A stretch of DNA of 40,233 bases. Source: Anaerolineae bacterium (lineage in GTDB: Bacteria; Chloroflexota; Anaerolineae; B4-G1; SLSP01). The notes under the pieces were generated by a model. It had not been told where the DNA came from. It worked only from the letters and a program-made list of their open reading frames with translations, and ran no database searches. Position numbers and translations under genes: made by a program. Shown here piece by piece: positions 1 to 8,210 of this stretch. The stretch is taken from positions 1-40,233 of the forward strand of contig JAFGFB010000161.1 in the NCBI GenBank assembly GCA_016931315.1, in the 5' to 3' direction. Within the stretch, counting starts at the first letter, position 1. Every line of letters starts with the position of its first letter.

Positions 1-89
1 TAGTTCAACACGGCTCTATTTCGGCTGTTAAAGGTCGTTTTTCGTGCTCAACTGAGTCTTGACTTTTACCGCACTCTTTAAAAAACTTG

Positions 90-2018
90 TCAATCAAGCT
101 GACCAGCCTGCCCTGTCTCATCATCATCACGGAGGTGCGTTTCCATTTCGACAATAATCTGAGTCAAGTTCTCAATGGCAATGCGTTGTTTGCGATAGTA
201 GTCGGATTCGCTCAAGGCAAGCCGCATCGCCACCTCGCGCACCTTCTGACCACGGATGAATTTCAGCTCCAGAATATTGTATAACAGCCATTCTGGAGCT
301 GTCAACTTACGTTCACCATCAGGGCGCAATTGCTCAAGCGCCTCGGTCAAAACGGCGCGTAAGCCCTTGATGGGGCTGCCGTCATGAACCGCAGCCGCGC
401 GTTGAACCACTTTCAAATTCAGCAAGGGATTTTCTGTAAGGCGGGGACCGCCCCAATAATGCGCTAAGGCATCATGCACCCATTGCGGAAAGTCCTCCGA
501 AGCAGTGAGCGTGAAATCGCGCGCTGAAGCGCCGCCGTAACGCAACAATCCCTGCCGACGCTGAATCTCACCCAGTTCGCCAAGAATTGGCGTCAGCGCA
601 CTGAAGACTGCCTGCTGTAACCGGCGATCATCCAGGGCCACCTGAGCCTGCAACAACAACTGCTCAAAAAACTCACGCCGCTCCGGATGCAGGGGCAGGG
701 TCAGCTGGGGTCTGAGGATCCCCGCAAGTCCCAGCATCTCCGCACCATTGCGGTCATAGATTGGAACGAGCCAATAATCATTCCACAAAATGAAGCCGTC
801 CTGGGACTGCGCCCCGGCAGCCGACGCCCCAGCACCCTCTGTCAGCGGGAAACCGGCGATTTCCTCTGCGGTGATGTTGAAACCGCACCAAATCTCACGA
901 TGCAGAGCGCCGTCTTCCAAAGCGGCAATAAAGCCGGCATCGCTCTGAACCAGCTCACACAATGCCGCGAGAATATTTTCCAGAAATTGCCGCAAATCGG
1001 CAGTGGTTAGCACGCTCTGGCTGAGCTCTTGCGCGCGCGCGATTTCTGCGCGCCCCTCACGGTAGAGAGCCAAATCCAGCAGCGGCTTACCCAGTTCCAC
1101 ACCCAGTTGCACCAGAATGATGGCAGCAGCGGCAGCAAGCAATGCCAGAGTATATTGCCCCAACCCCAAAGCACGCTCAAGGGTACGTCCAAGCCCCAAA
1201 GCAATCAATGCCAGTAATGCAGCGAGAGGGCCTCGCAGTAAAAAGCGCACCAACCGGTGTTTGACCACCCGATCAGGAGTGAGCGCACCGATAAAAGCAA
1301 CAGCATAAGACATAAGCGCCAGCATCACACCCACAGCGATGTTGCCCAAAATCAGCATAATCCACAACATTGCATCGGGCAGCGCCGCGGGCCATCCCAT
1401 GATCAACAAATAGGGAAACACACCCAATGCCGGGGCAATGAAGCCAATCGAAAGATAAGTCATCCGCCGGCGGGCAGCATGGGTATAACAACGGCTACGC
1501 GCCGCAAAAGTCTGTTGTAACCCCCAGACTAGCGCCAGGATAAAGAGCAACGCAAAGGCATAGAACAGAGGCCCCGGCTGCAAAAATGCGGCCCCCTGGC
1601 GAACCGTTCCATTATGTACCACAAGGTCAGTCGTCACTGCCAACAGAGCGATGACGCCGCTCAGAATGTAGCTGCCTATGCGTAGCCAGGGGGGAAAATG
1701 ATCCTGTTGCACCACGCGGCGAATCGCGCGGGTGAACTCAAGATAGAGGGTAGGTGTGAATGCAATCCCCAACCACTGCCAACGTAGCAGAACTTCGGTT
1801 AAGTGCGAATTTTGGGCATTCCCCATCAACAGGTCGGTGAGGTAAACATAGACCACACAAATCAGCAAACCACCGAAGCTGCGCGCGACCCGGCTTTCCC
1901 GATTGTAAAAGAACAAATACAGCTGTAGGGCAAAGGCGGTTGCGCCGATCCCTACGCTAAGAACATTATTCGCTCCAATGAGCAACTCTAGCCAGTTCAT
2001 AATAACGCTATCCGGCAT
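90..2018 (-). CDS. 7TM-type membrane sensor with GAF-like and C-terminal HTH-like region
   Basis: I do not recognise a named gene. The protein is about 642 aa from the ATG at 2018. The first ~330 residues hold eight or more hydrophobic helices, and the start (NWLELLIGANNVLSVGIGA and on) resembles the 7TM module found at the N-terminus of some histidine kinases. Residues ~345-490 look like a GAF domain. No HisKA or HATPase motifs follow. Residues ~573-640 (LTAPEWLLYNILELKFIRGQ, then REVAMRLALSESDYYRKQ) look like a helix-turn-helix of sigma-region-4 or Fis type. I infer a membrane-bound one-component regulator. The open frame extends upstream to 2210 but would overlap the acetyltransferase gene. 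ATG 2018 or ATG 2000 (GGATAG seven bases upstream) are better starts. It is the last gene of a minus-strand run. A weak 4-bp hairpin followed by six T overlaps the stop. Domain calls are moderate; function is uncertain. Confidence 0.6.
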   Translation of the reverse strand: MPDSVIMNWLELLIGANNVLSVGIGATAFALQLYLFFYNRESRVARSFGGLLICVVYVYLTDLLMGNAQNSHLTEVLLRWQWLGIAFTPTLYLEFTRAIRRVVQQDHFPPWLRIGSYILSGVIALLAVTTDLVVHNGTVRQGAAFLQPGPLFYAFALLFILALVWGLQQTFAARSRCYTHAARRRMTYLSIGFIAPALGVFPYLLIMGWPAALPDAMLWIMLILGNIAVGVMLALMSYAVAFIGALTPDRVVKHRLVRFLLRGPLAALLALIALGLGRTLERALGLGQYTLALLAAAAAIILVQLGVELGKPLLDLALYREGRAEIARAQELSQSVLTTADLRQFLENILAALCELVQSDAGFIAALEDGALHREIWCGFNITAEEIAGFPLTEGAGASAAGAQSQDGFILWNDYWLVPIYDRNGAEMLGLAGILRPQLTLPLHPERREFFEQLLLQAQVALDDRRLQQAVFSALTPILGELGEIQRRQGLLRYGGASARDFTLTASEDFPQWVHDALAHYWGGPRLTENPLLNLKVVQRAAAVHDGSPIKGLRAVLTEALEQLRPDGERKLTAPEWLLYNILELKFIRGQKVREVAMRLALSESDYYRKQRIAIENLTQIIVEMETHLRDDDETGQAGQLD

Positions 2019-2086
2019 CACCAGGCGGCACCATCGCTGGGCGGCGCCGCCGCCCAGCATCCACTGGATAATACCAGGGAGAATAC

Positions 2087-2614
2087 TCAGATGCGCTTGC
2101 GAAAGAACAGCCCCACTTCCTGTCCGGGCCAATACGCTTCCTGAAAACCACACGCAATAAAGCGCTGCTTCTGCGCAAAGGCAATCGCAGGCTGTGCCTT
2201 GAGGGTACATTCCAGCACGAGCTGCTCAACATTGCGCCGCAGGCACCAGGTGCTAGCGTGTTCCAACAGCTTCTCACCAATACCCCTTCGCCGAAATGCC
2301 GGAGCGACTACCAAATCGCCGATCCGCGCCTGCCGGTGCTCCGTTTCCACAACGATAGCCAGATAACCTACAATCTTGTTGCGCTCAACTGCAACCCAAA
2401 ACGCGTCACGACGTTGCCACGCCACGAGACGCTCCTCAGGTGTATAGCAAGGCACAATGGTCTGCTTGCGGGGCAAACGAATCTCGCGGAATCGCATCCC
2501 CCATTCCTTCTCACCGCGCAGTTCTTCCACTTGCCAGGCAATTTCGGTTTCGTAGCCAGCATCCAGTTCCAAACACGCCTTTAGATCATCGTTACGGGCC
2601 GAACGAATGCGCAC
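2087..2614 (-). CDS. GNAT family N-acetyltransferase
   Basis: 175 aa with the GNAT fold order. The N-terminal MRIRSARNDDLKACLELD is the usual first strand and helix. A central strand reads KIVGYLAIVVETEHRQARIGDLVVAPAFRRRGIGEKLL in two pieces, and its RRRGIG at about residues 108-113 is the acetyl-CoA pyrophosphate-binding Q/RxxGxG/A loop. The C-terminal FAQKQRFIACGFQEAYWPGQ matches the final strands of RimI-like enzymes. The start is supported by GGGAGG six bases before the ATG. It lies between the 7TM protein and the anchored Thr/Pro protein on the same strand, with a 106-base gap upstream. The substrate cannot be told from sequence: it could be a protein N-terminus or a small molecule. Confidence 0.85.
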   Translation of the reverse strand: MRIRSARNDDLKACLELDAGYETEIAWQVEELRGEKEWGMRFREIRLPRKQTIVPCYTPEERLVAWQRRDAFWVAVERNKIVGYLAIVVETEHRQARIGDLVVAPAFRRRGIGEKLLEHASTWCLRRNVEQLVLECTLKAQPAIAFAQKQRFIACGFQEAYWPGQEVGLFFRKRI

Positions 2615-2720
2615 GTGCTGCCTCCCTGATCTATAAATTGCGGCATATAGCCTCTATCCCATAGCCGGGCCGCGAAATATTCCAGCAAGTGAGTGCTCCC
2701 TCATATTATGGGGTCCCATG

Positions 2721-3500
2721 TTATGGGCTGATGAATACGGGGATGATGCAATTGGTTGTATTCCCGTAGACATCCACTGCCACCAAACGGAAACGATGCG
2801 GGCCACCCACAGGATACTCTGCGGTAATCGTCCAGTATCCCAGGATGCCGCTGCTAACAGGGCGCTCGAATTGTGCAATGAAATTCGGCGTGCTCGAACC
2901 CTGAAATTGAATCTCGAATTTGTAATAGGCAAACGAATTAATCTCAGCCGTGCCCCATACCTCAACCGTACCCTTGACCGAACTGCCCGCCACCGGCGCC
3001 GTAATCTGCACATCTGGCGAAGGGCAGTTTGGCGGTTCCAAAGGAGAAAGCGGCGTCACAGTCGGCGCAGGCGTCACAGTCGGCGTCGCCGCCGATGCAG
3101 CTGCCGTTGCCGTAGCCTGCAACCCAGGGGCGGTAGCAACAACCGTGCCGGTCAAAACAGCAGCCGGTGTGATCGGTATAGCTGTTGGGGTAGCGGTGGC
3201 CGTAGGCACGGGCGTGATGCCCGCCAACTGCTGAGGCGGCTCCGGGGGTGTCAATGCCTGCTCTGGCGCGGTTAACATACGCACCGCAAAAACGAGCAAG
3301 CCCAGAGCAACAAACAGCCCAACCATCACCCAGGCGCGCGTCTGCTGTTGCCGCGTGATTTCGCGCTCCAGAGAGAACTGGGCTGCCTGGGCGCGGCGAC
3401 GAGCGGCCAATGCCATAAAGACATAGACTAGAGCGCCCAATCCACAAGCCGCATAGAATAGCACGGCTTGCCGTGCTAACCAATTTAGGACCGTTTCCAT
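2721..3500 (-). CDS. Membrane-anchored protein with Thr/Pro linker and Ig-like C-terminal domain
   Basis: 259 aa of unknown function. Two hydrophobic segments (residues ~12-33 and ~54-75) are separated by a basic, helical, Arg/Gln-rich stretch. A low-complexity linker of Thr, Pro and Ala (~90-145) follows. The C-terminus is a beta-rich module of about 100 residues beginning PSPDVQITAPVAGSSVKGTV and ending in VDVYGNTTNCIIPVFISP, which resembles bacterial Ig-like or Big domains. The likely topology is two membrane helices with the C-terminal domain outside. The stop of punA lies 10 bases upstream and no clear Shine-Dalgarno precedes the ATG, so translation may be coupled to punA. Similar anchor-plus-linker architecture recurs in three other proteins of this window. 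Confidence 0.7.
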   Translation of the reverse strand: METVLNWLARQAVLFYAACGLGALVYVFMALAARRRAQAAQFSLEREITRQQQTRAWVMVGLFVALGLLVFAVRMLTAPEQALTPPEPPQQLAGITPVPTATATPTAIPITPAAVLTGTVVATAPGLQATATAAASAATPTVTPAPTVTPLSPLEPPNCPSPDVQITAPVAGSSVKGTVEVWGTAEINSFAYYKFEIQFQGSSTPNFIAQFERPVSSGILGYWTITAEYPVGGPHRFRLVAVDVYGNTTNCIIPVFISP

Positions 3501-3510
3501 AAATGAGAAT

Positions 3511-4365
3511 TTACAGCGAACCGAGAGCTGGCGAGTTCAAGACCCCGCGAATAATCGTCTCCAGGCGCGGCACCAAAATCCGACCAGCTTCCAGAACCTC
3601 CTCGTGATTCGGAGGAGGGCTGCCCTCCTCACCTGCGAGCCGGTTAGAAATACCCGAAAGCCCCAAAACCTCCATGCCACAGTGCCGCGCAGTGATGACC
3701 TCTGGAACCGTGGACATGCCGACAGCGTCCGCCCCAATCAAACGCAGGAAGCGCACATCCGCGGGTGTTTCAAAAGCTGGTCCCGCCAGGCAGATGTAAA
3801 CACCCTGATGATGGGGAATCCCAGCGCGCAAGGCGACCTCCTGAGCAACAGCGCGCAAACGCGGCGCATAAGCGTCATTCATACTTGGGAAACGCGGGCC
3901 AAATTCCTCCAGATTGGGTCCAAAGAGCGGATTATGCCCCGCCATGCCCAGCAAGTTAATGTGATCACGGAGAATCATCACATCGCCCGGCTGATAAGCC
4001 AGATGCAAACCACCCGCAGCATTGGTCACGATGAAAGTTTCTACACCCAGCAACCGCATCACCCGCACCGGCAAGCCGATTTGCGCCATGCTGTTGCCCT
4101 CGTAGAAGTGTCCTCTGCCCTGCATCGCAATGACACTGCGCCCCTCCAGGACCCCCATGACCAACCTGCCCACATGCCCCTGAACATGTGCTGCCGGGAA
4201 ATGGGGCACATCCCCAAAGGGAATCACCGTTGCGCCTTCAATAGACTCCGCTAACGCATTCAATCCTGAGCCTAAAATCATACCCACAGTGGGGCGCAGC
4301 CCACTACGCTGTTGAATAACGTTCGCAGCTTGCCGATAGGCGTCCATAGTGAAATACTCTGTCAT
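3511..4365 (-). CDS. punA: Purine nucleoside phosphorylase (trimeric, PNP class)
   Basis: 284 aa, normal for the trimeric purine nucleoside phosphorylase family, which cleaves inosine or guanosine with phosphate to the base and ribose-1-phosphate in the cytosol. Visible family motifs are the phosphate-binding LGSGLNALAE (residues 31-40), GRGHFYEG (83-90, including the conserved His86), the NAAGG loop, and the base/ribose region MSTVPEVITARHCGMEVLGL followed by ISNRLAG. The gene overlaps xerD by four bases (ATGA), with GGAGGAAA inside the end of xerD acting as ribosome site, so the two are translationally coupled. A second, unrelated nucleoside phosphorylase of the laccase-fold family is encoded at 20712-21509. 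Confidence 0.95.
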   Translation of the reverse strand: MTEYFTMDAYRQAANVIQQRSGLRPTVGMILGSGLNALAESIEGATVIPFGDVPHFPAAHVQGHVGRLVMGVLEGRSVIAMQGRGHFYEGNSMAQIGLPVRVMRLLGVETFIVTNAAGGLHLAYQPGDVMILRDHINLLGMAGHNPLFGPNLEEFGPRFPSMNDAYAPRLRAVAQEVALRAGIPHHQGVYICLAGPAFETPADVRFLRLIGADAVGMSTVPEVITARHCGMEVLGLSGISNRLAGEEGSPPPNHEEVLEAGRILVPRLETIIRGVLNSPALGSL

Positions 4366-5300
4366 TCTGTTTCCTCCTCCGTGTGATGGGCAGGTTCAGC
4401 GCCTGCATCAAAAGCGCGCGGATGGGCTTGATCATAAGCCGCACGCTTACGTTGGCTCGATACCTCGGTGTAGATTTGCGTGGTGGTGATACTGGCATGT
4501 CCCAGGAACTGCTGTATCTCGCGCAAGTCGGCGCCGCCATCCAAAAGGTGCGTGGCAAAACTGTGACGCAAAGTATGCGGCGTCACGCGCTCCTCTAATC
4601 CAGACTCTTGAGCATACTGTCGAATAATGAACCACAACCCTTGCCGGGTAAGAGGACGTCCCACCCGGTTGAGAAACAAAGTCGGCTCATTAGTATTGGT
4701 GAGCAGAAAAGGTCGCGCCTCTGAAAGATAACGGCTCAGAATCTGCTGTGCCCGCGAGTGCAAAGGCATCAGGCGTTCTTTGTTGCCCTTGCCCACACAG
4801 CGCAGCACGCCACCGGACAAATCCACATCCGCAACGCGCAGCGCGATGACTTCTGTGGCGCGCAAGCCAGCTGCATAGAGCACTTCCAGGAGTGCACGAT
4901 CGCGTAATCTCAACGGCGTTTCCACCCCCGCTGCCGCTTCCAACAGCCGTTCAACTTCACTCTCAGCCAGCGCCTTCGGGAGACGACGCCCCACCTTGGG
5001 CTGCGGCAACCATTCAGTGAGCTCGCGCGTGAGCTCGCCCTCAGAGTATAGGAAATGCAAGAACGAGCGCGCCGCAGCAACCTTGCGCGCCACTGTTGCG
5101 GGGCTATAAGAGAGCTCCTGTAAATCCATAACAAAATGCTCAAGCAACTCCGGCGTCAGGTCAGCCCATGAGTGAAGGTCCTGCGCCTCCAGGGAGCTAA
5201 GCAGCTGCTCTAAATCGCGCCGATAAGCCGCCAGCGTATTGGCAGCGTATCCCCGTTCATATTGCACATAGTTCAAGAAGCGATCGAGGCGTGTATGCAT
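4362..5300 (-). CDS. xerD: Tyrosine recombinase of the XerC/XerD family
   Basis: 312 aa. The N-terminal SAM-like core-binding domain (~1-95: FLNYVQYERGYAANTLAAYR) and C-terminal catalytic domain are both present. The full catalytic set is visible: Arg147 in AAGLRATE, Lys171 in VGKGNKERLMPL, His242 and Arg245 in HTLRHSFATHLLDGG, His268 in FLGHAS and the nucleophile Tyr277 in TTTQIYTEV. In its family the enzyme resolves chromosome dimers at dif. XerC and XerD cannot be separated with certainty by eye, and the symbol is a best guess. It heads a minus-strand operon with punA, with a probable promoter at 5355-5382. Dispersed repeat copy A begins 90 bases upstream. There is no sign of phage or integron genes around it. 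Confidence 0.9.
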   Translation of the reverse strand: MHTRLDRFLNYVQYERGYAANTLAAYRRDLEQLLSSLEAQDLHSWADLTPELLEHFVMDLQELSYSPATVARKVAAARSFLHFLYSEGELTRELTEWLPQPKVGRRLPKALAESEVERLLEAAAGVETPLRLRDRALLEVLYAAGLRATEVIALRVADVDLSGGVLRCVGKGNKERLMPLHSRAQQILSRYLSEARPFLLTNTNEPTLFLNRVGRPLTRQGLWFIIRQYAQESGLEERVTPHTLRHSFATHLLDGGADLREIQQFLGHASITTTQIYTEVSSQRKRAAYDQAHPRAFDAGAEPAHHTEEETE

Positions 5301-5354
5301 TGCTTTCCACAGAATCCTGTTTTCAAAAGGCAGAGGTTCGTTAACCTAACGGAA

Positions 5355-5382
5355 ATTATAACATAACAAAAAAGAAAACCAA
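5355..5382 (-). promoter_or_regulatory. Probable sigma-A promoter of xerD-punA
   Basis: On the minus strand a perfect TATAAT (plus-strand ATTATA at 5355-5360) follows TTGGTT (5377-5382) after a 16-base spacer rich in A/T. The predicted transcription start is near 5348, giving a leader of about 48 nt before the xerD ATG. The -35 is imperfect. Confidence 0.55.
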
Positions 5383-5389
5383 ATGCTCA

Positions 5390-5594
5390 CCGAGGTGGGT
5401 ATTCGTAGCAGTTCAACGGGCCTCTGCGCCCCCTGTAAGGTTCGTTGTGCGATATGGCTGCTTCGCCAACGGGTTGCTCTGCGCAACCTTGGGGCGATTG
5501 CCTTGCTAGCGCTTCAGATATTGCGTGAGGCGCGTAACGCGATTTCGGTCAGCGACCTGCTATGAAATCCCGAGGTGGGGCATTCATAGCAGTT
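5390..5594. repeat. Dispersed non-coding repeat, copy A, bounded by direct repeats
   Basis: This 205-base stretch begins and ends with a near-identical 24/25-base direct repeat: CCGAGGTGGG, then ATTCGTAGCAGTT at 5390-5413 and ATTCATAGCAGTT at 5570-5594. The period is 180 bases. The interior aligns over its whole length with 22533-22723 (copy B), including an exact 20-base block at 5542-5561 that equals 22693-22712. The left boundary core also occurs alone at 12002-12017. A short open frame (5383-5565) crosses it but the equivalent frame in copy B has a stop and indels, so I read it as non-coding. With the xerD promoter it accounts for the whole 5301-5613 gap. Confidence 0.8.
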
Positions 5595-5613
5595 GGGTAG
5601 ACGATAAATTGAC

Positions 5614-6750
5614 CTACGCCTGGTCTGCCAACTCCCACAGGGCCTCGCCAATAGCCATAGCCGCGGCAGGTCGCGCCAACGCACGGGCAGCTGCCGACAT
5701 TTCAGTGCGCAGTCGAGGCTCGTTGAGCAATGTGGTTATTGCGGTCGCGGCACGCTTCGGGTCCGGCGCCCAGAAGCCCGCGCCCTGACTCAGCAACCAC
5801 TCCACGTTACCCTTTTCTTGGCCCGGAATGGCGTGATACAGCACCATAGGCAAACCCATGACCAGCGCTTCTGCGATGGTGTTGGGGCCCGCTTTGGTCA
5901 AAAGCACATCAGCCGCCCGCATCCACATGTCCATGTTCTCGACGAATCCCTCCACACGCACCACCCGGGTCTGTTCCGCCAACACTTGGCGAAGCCTGGT
6001 GTTGTTTCCCGTAATGACCACCAAACAGGCCTCAGGCGATCTCGCCGCTACAGCACGAATGACTTGGAACACCGGACCACCGGCATCCCCCCCACCTGCC
6101 ACCAGAATCACAGGCCCTTGTATTGGCAATCCCAACTGCGCACGTACATCAGCCGGCTCTAATTGTGCAGTAGCAACAAAACGCGGGTGGATGGGTAATC
6201 CCGCACATTCCAGACGCTCAGGAGGAATGCCCCAGGCAAACGCGCGCGCCACGGCTTGAGGTGTAGGCACAAAAATCCGCACGCAATCAGGGGAGCACCA
6301 TGCCGCATGGATGCTCACCAGGTCAAGAACCACACTTATCAGTGGCGCGGGTTGTACGCGGCGCCGTAACACGCGGCCAAATGTGTGGGTAAACAGGGGA
6401 TGAAGGCTAACCACAACATCGGCGGGGTTTTCAAGTAGCAGTCGCTCAACAGCAGCGCCGGTCAAGGGTAACAGCAAGCGCGCGAGCATTTGCTGCAAAG
6501 CCGGGGCATTGGTCAGGCGATAAAAGACTCCCCATGGGACGCCCCTCAATCGTACCATGAAAGGCCACCAACGCGGGAAACGATTCAGGGGCCAGAGGCG
6601 TAACGCTTGCAGAGCATCGCAAAGGGTAACTTCGGCGCGGCTTCCGTAACGGGAGTGCAGTGCATCGCGAATAGCCAATGCAGCCGCACGATGGCCTGCA
6701 CCAGTAGTAGAATAGAGGAATAAGAAACGTCGGCGGGGTGGGAAGATCAT
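5614..6750 (-). CDS. MGDG-synthase-like glycosyltransferase (GT28 family)
   Basis: 378 aa from the ATG at 6750. The N-terminal LFLYSTTGAGHRAAALAIRD (residues ~10-30) is the signature of the MGDG-synthase N-terminal domain, and the C-terminal half carries the GT28 nucleotide-sugar site: VILVAGGGDAGGP, VEGFVENMDMWMRAADVLLT, KAGPNTIAEALVMGLPMVL and PGQEKGNVEWLL. Such enzymes transfer a sugar (Gal, Glc or GlcNAc) from a nucleotide donor to diacylglycerol or another lipid acceptor at the inner membrane face. Donor and acceptor cannot be told here. The open frame extends to 6810, but GAGGGGGG just before ATG 6750 sets the start, seven bases after the stop of the DUF951 gene. It is cotranscribed with that gene and gmk. 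Confidence 0.85.
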   Translation of the reverse strand: MIFPPRRRFLFLYSTTGAGHRAAALAIRDALHSRYGSRAEVTLCDALQALRLWPLNRFPRWWPFMVRLRGVPWGVFYRLTNAPALQQMLARLLLPLTGAAVERLLLENPADVVVSLHPLFTHTFGRVLRRRVQPAPLISVVLDLVSIHAAWCSPDCVRIFVPTPQAVARAFAWGIPPERLECAGLPIHPRFVATAQLEPADVRAQLGLPIQGPVILVAGGGDAGGPVFQVIRAVAARSPEACLVVITGNNTRLRQVLAEQTRVVRVEGFVENMDMWMRAADVLLTKAGPNTIAEALVMGLPMVLYHAIPGQEKGNVEWLLSQGAGFWAPDPKRAATAITTLLNEPRLRTEMSAAARALARPAAAMAIGEALWELADQA

Positions 6751-6757
6751 GCCCCCC

Positions 6758-6967
6758 TCACGTCTCTGTAGCGATACCGCGCTCCAGGAACTGCTTGATA
6801 CGAATCTCAAATTGACTGCGTGGCACGAGTATGTAGCGCTGACAGGTCAAGCAGACCGCGCCAATATCCGCGCCGACACGCTCAATACGCCACATCACGC
6901 CGCCGCAGGGGTGCGGTTTACGGAGAATCACGATATCACCAACCCGTAAATCCATAGGAGGCCGCAT
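6758..6967 (-). CDS. DUF951 family protein
   Basis: 69 aa. The sequence [18 protein letters not shown], then [27 protein letters not shown], matches the small DUF951 family, which is widespread in Firmicutes and Chloroflexota and has no established function. Three Cys (in HPCGG and CLTCQ) could bind a metal. GGAG seven bases upstream supports ATG 6967 over the internal ATG at 6955. The gene is sandwiched between gmk (21 bases upstream) and the glycosyltransferase. Confidence 0.85.
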   Translation of the reverse strand: MRPPMDLRVGDIVILRKPHPCGGVMWRIERVGADIGAVCLTCQRYILVPRSQFEIRIKQFLERGIATET

Positions 6968-6988
6968 GGCATCACTCCATCCGGGGTA

Positions 6989-7618
6989 TCATAGCCAGAC
7001 GATGCGGGGATGAACCCGGCAATGTTCACTTTGAATGATTGCCAGGATAGTATCGACTGCCTGGTCCAAGGCGCCTTCAGAGTTCACAACCACATAATCA
7101 AACTCTCCCAGGCAACGCAATTCTTCCTGTGCCGTTTGGATGCGGCGTTGAATTTGCACCTCAGTATCGGAAGCACGCGCCCGTAAGCGCGCGATAAGTT
7201 CTTCTTCAGAAGCCGCACTCAGATAGATGAGCACCGCCTCGGGTAGCAGGCGCTTGACCGTGGCAGCGCCCTGCACGTCCAAACGCATCACCACATCCTT
7301 GCCACTCGCCAACGCCTCGCGCACCTGCTGTTTGGGAACCCCCTTATATTGTCCATAGACGAGGGCGTGTTCCAATAAAGCATCTTCACGAATCATTGCC
7401 TCAAATTCCGCCTCAGAGACAAAAACATAATCAACGCCGTGGACTTCCTGGGGACGTGGCGGACGCGATGTCACGGTCACGACAAAATGGAAGGGATAAC
7501 CCCGCGCCTGTAATTCCTGCAATACGCTATCCTTGCCCACGCCAGAAGGGCCGGAAATAACAATTACAATTGGAAAATGTTCCGGATGGTACGGATCACG
7601 TATTGACTGCTCACCCAT
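6989..7618 (-). CDS. gmk: Guanylate kinase
   Basis: 209 aa, standard length. The protein phosphorylates GMP to GDP with ATP. The P-loop [11 protein letters not shown] lies at residues ~21-31. The GMP-binding region follows: [20 protein letters not shown], then the Tyr/Gly segment [12 protein letters not shown], then [11 protein letters not shown]. The P-loop has Asp-Ser after the Lys, as in many Gmk proteins. GAGGA eight bases upstream of the ATG supports the start. It is the first gene of a three-gene minus-strand unit with DUF951 and the glycosyltransferase, divergent from the FmdB-like gene. Confidence 0.96.
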   Translation of the reverse strand: MGEQSIRDPYHPEHFPIVIVISGPSGVGKDSVLQELQARGYPFHFVVTVTSRPPRPQEVHGVDYVFVSEAEFEAMIREDALLEHALVYGQYKGVPKQQVREALASGKDVVMRLDVQGAATVKRLLPEAVLIYLSAASEEELIARLRARASDTEVQIQRRIQTAQEELRCLGEFDYVVVNSEGALDQAVDTILAIIQSEHCRVHPRIVWL

Positions 7619-7639
7619 GCTTCATTCCTCAACGTTTCT

Positions 7640-7703
7640 GGTATAATACCGTAGACGGCAGGTAACGCTTGACCCGCAAAATTGCGGTATTTGTAACTAT
7701 ACC
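7640..7703. promoter_or_regulatory. Divergent gmk/fmdB intergenic region with dyads
   Basis: Between the divergent starts lie three perfect dyads: GGTATAATACC at 7640-7650; CCGCAA-AA-TTGCGG at 7674-7687; and GGTAT-N8-ATACC at 7686-7703. TATAAT at 7642-7647 can serve as -10 on plus, or as TATTAT on minus. TTGACC at 7669-7674 is a -35-like box without a well-spaced -10. Promoters must be here, but I cannot place them confidently. Confidence 0.35.
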
Positions 7704-7727
7704 ACATTCAGCACAGGAGAGAAAGAG

Positions 7728-8141
7728 ATGCCAATCTATGAGTATCGTTGTTCACAATGCCGGCGGCGTTTCTCTGTCTTCTGGCGCACCTATAGCGAGG
7801 CCGCGGAGGGAAACCCGACGTGTCGTTACTGTGGCGCAAGCAATCCTCAGCGGTTAATCTCTCGTGTGCGCGTGTTGCGCTCAGAAGAGGGCCGGATGGA
7901 GAGTATGGCAGACCCCAGCGCTTTGGGTGATTTTGACGAAAATGATCCCAAAAGTATCGGGCGCTTTATGCGCAAGATGATGAGCGAGATGGGGGATGAA
8001 GGGGAAGACCTCGGACAAGAATTCGAGGAAGTTGTGGACCGCCTGGAAGCGGGGCAGGACCCGGAAGCTATCGAGCGTGAAGTACCCGGATTGGCAGAAG
8101 GCTTGAGCGACACCGATCCCAGCATGGGCCCCGATTTGTAA
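7728..8141 (+). CDS. FmdB-type zinc-ribbon protein
   Basis: 137 aa. The N-terminal MPIYEYRCSQCRRRFSVF with two CxxC pairs (CSQC near residues 8-11 and CRYC near 36-39) is the FmdB/CxxC_CXXC regulatory-protein zinc ribbon. The family begins almost invariably with MPxYEYxC. The rest is acidic and low in hydrophobics, with helical segments (SIGRFMRKMMSEMGDEGEDL, then EFEEVVDRLEAGQDPEAIE), which is a common tail in Chloroflexota members. The function of the family is not established. The start has GGAGA nine bases upstream. The gene is 69 bases before the reductase on the same strand. Confidence 0.85.
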   Translation: MPIYEYRCSQCRRRFSVFWRTYSEAAEGNPTCRYCGASNPQRLISRVRVLRSEEGRMESMADPSALGDFDENDPKSIGRFMRKMMSEMGDEGEDLGQEFEEVVDRLEAGQDPEAIEREVPGLAEGLSDTDPSMGPDL

Positions 8142-8210
8142 GCTGTCCCCGTACCGAACCCAGGTACAGCCGCATCAATTCTGTTGAATTTGGCAGAGGA
8201 GAACCTGACA

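Noticed and set aside
3604-4254. 216-aa plus-strand open frame opposite punA
   Set aside because: It is antisense to a clear enzyme gene, has no family resemblance and shows biased composition (Arg/His/Pro). It is a shadow of GC-rich codon use.
5383-5565. 60-aa plus-strand open frame across dispersed repeat copy A
   Set aside because: The same frame in copy B has a stop and indels and there is no ribosome site. A short segment (RNAISVSDLL) is conserved only because the DNA is.
5301-5613. dif-like site for the Xer recombinase in the adjacent gap
   Set aside because: I found no 28-bp sequence with the two 11-bp arms expected of dif. Nearness of xerD to repeat copy A is not evidence that it acts on it.
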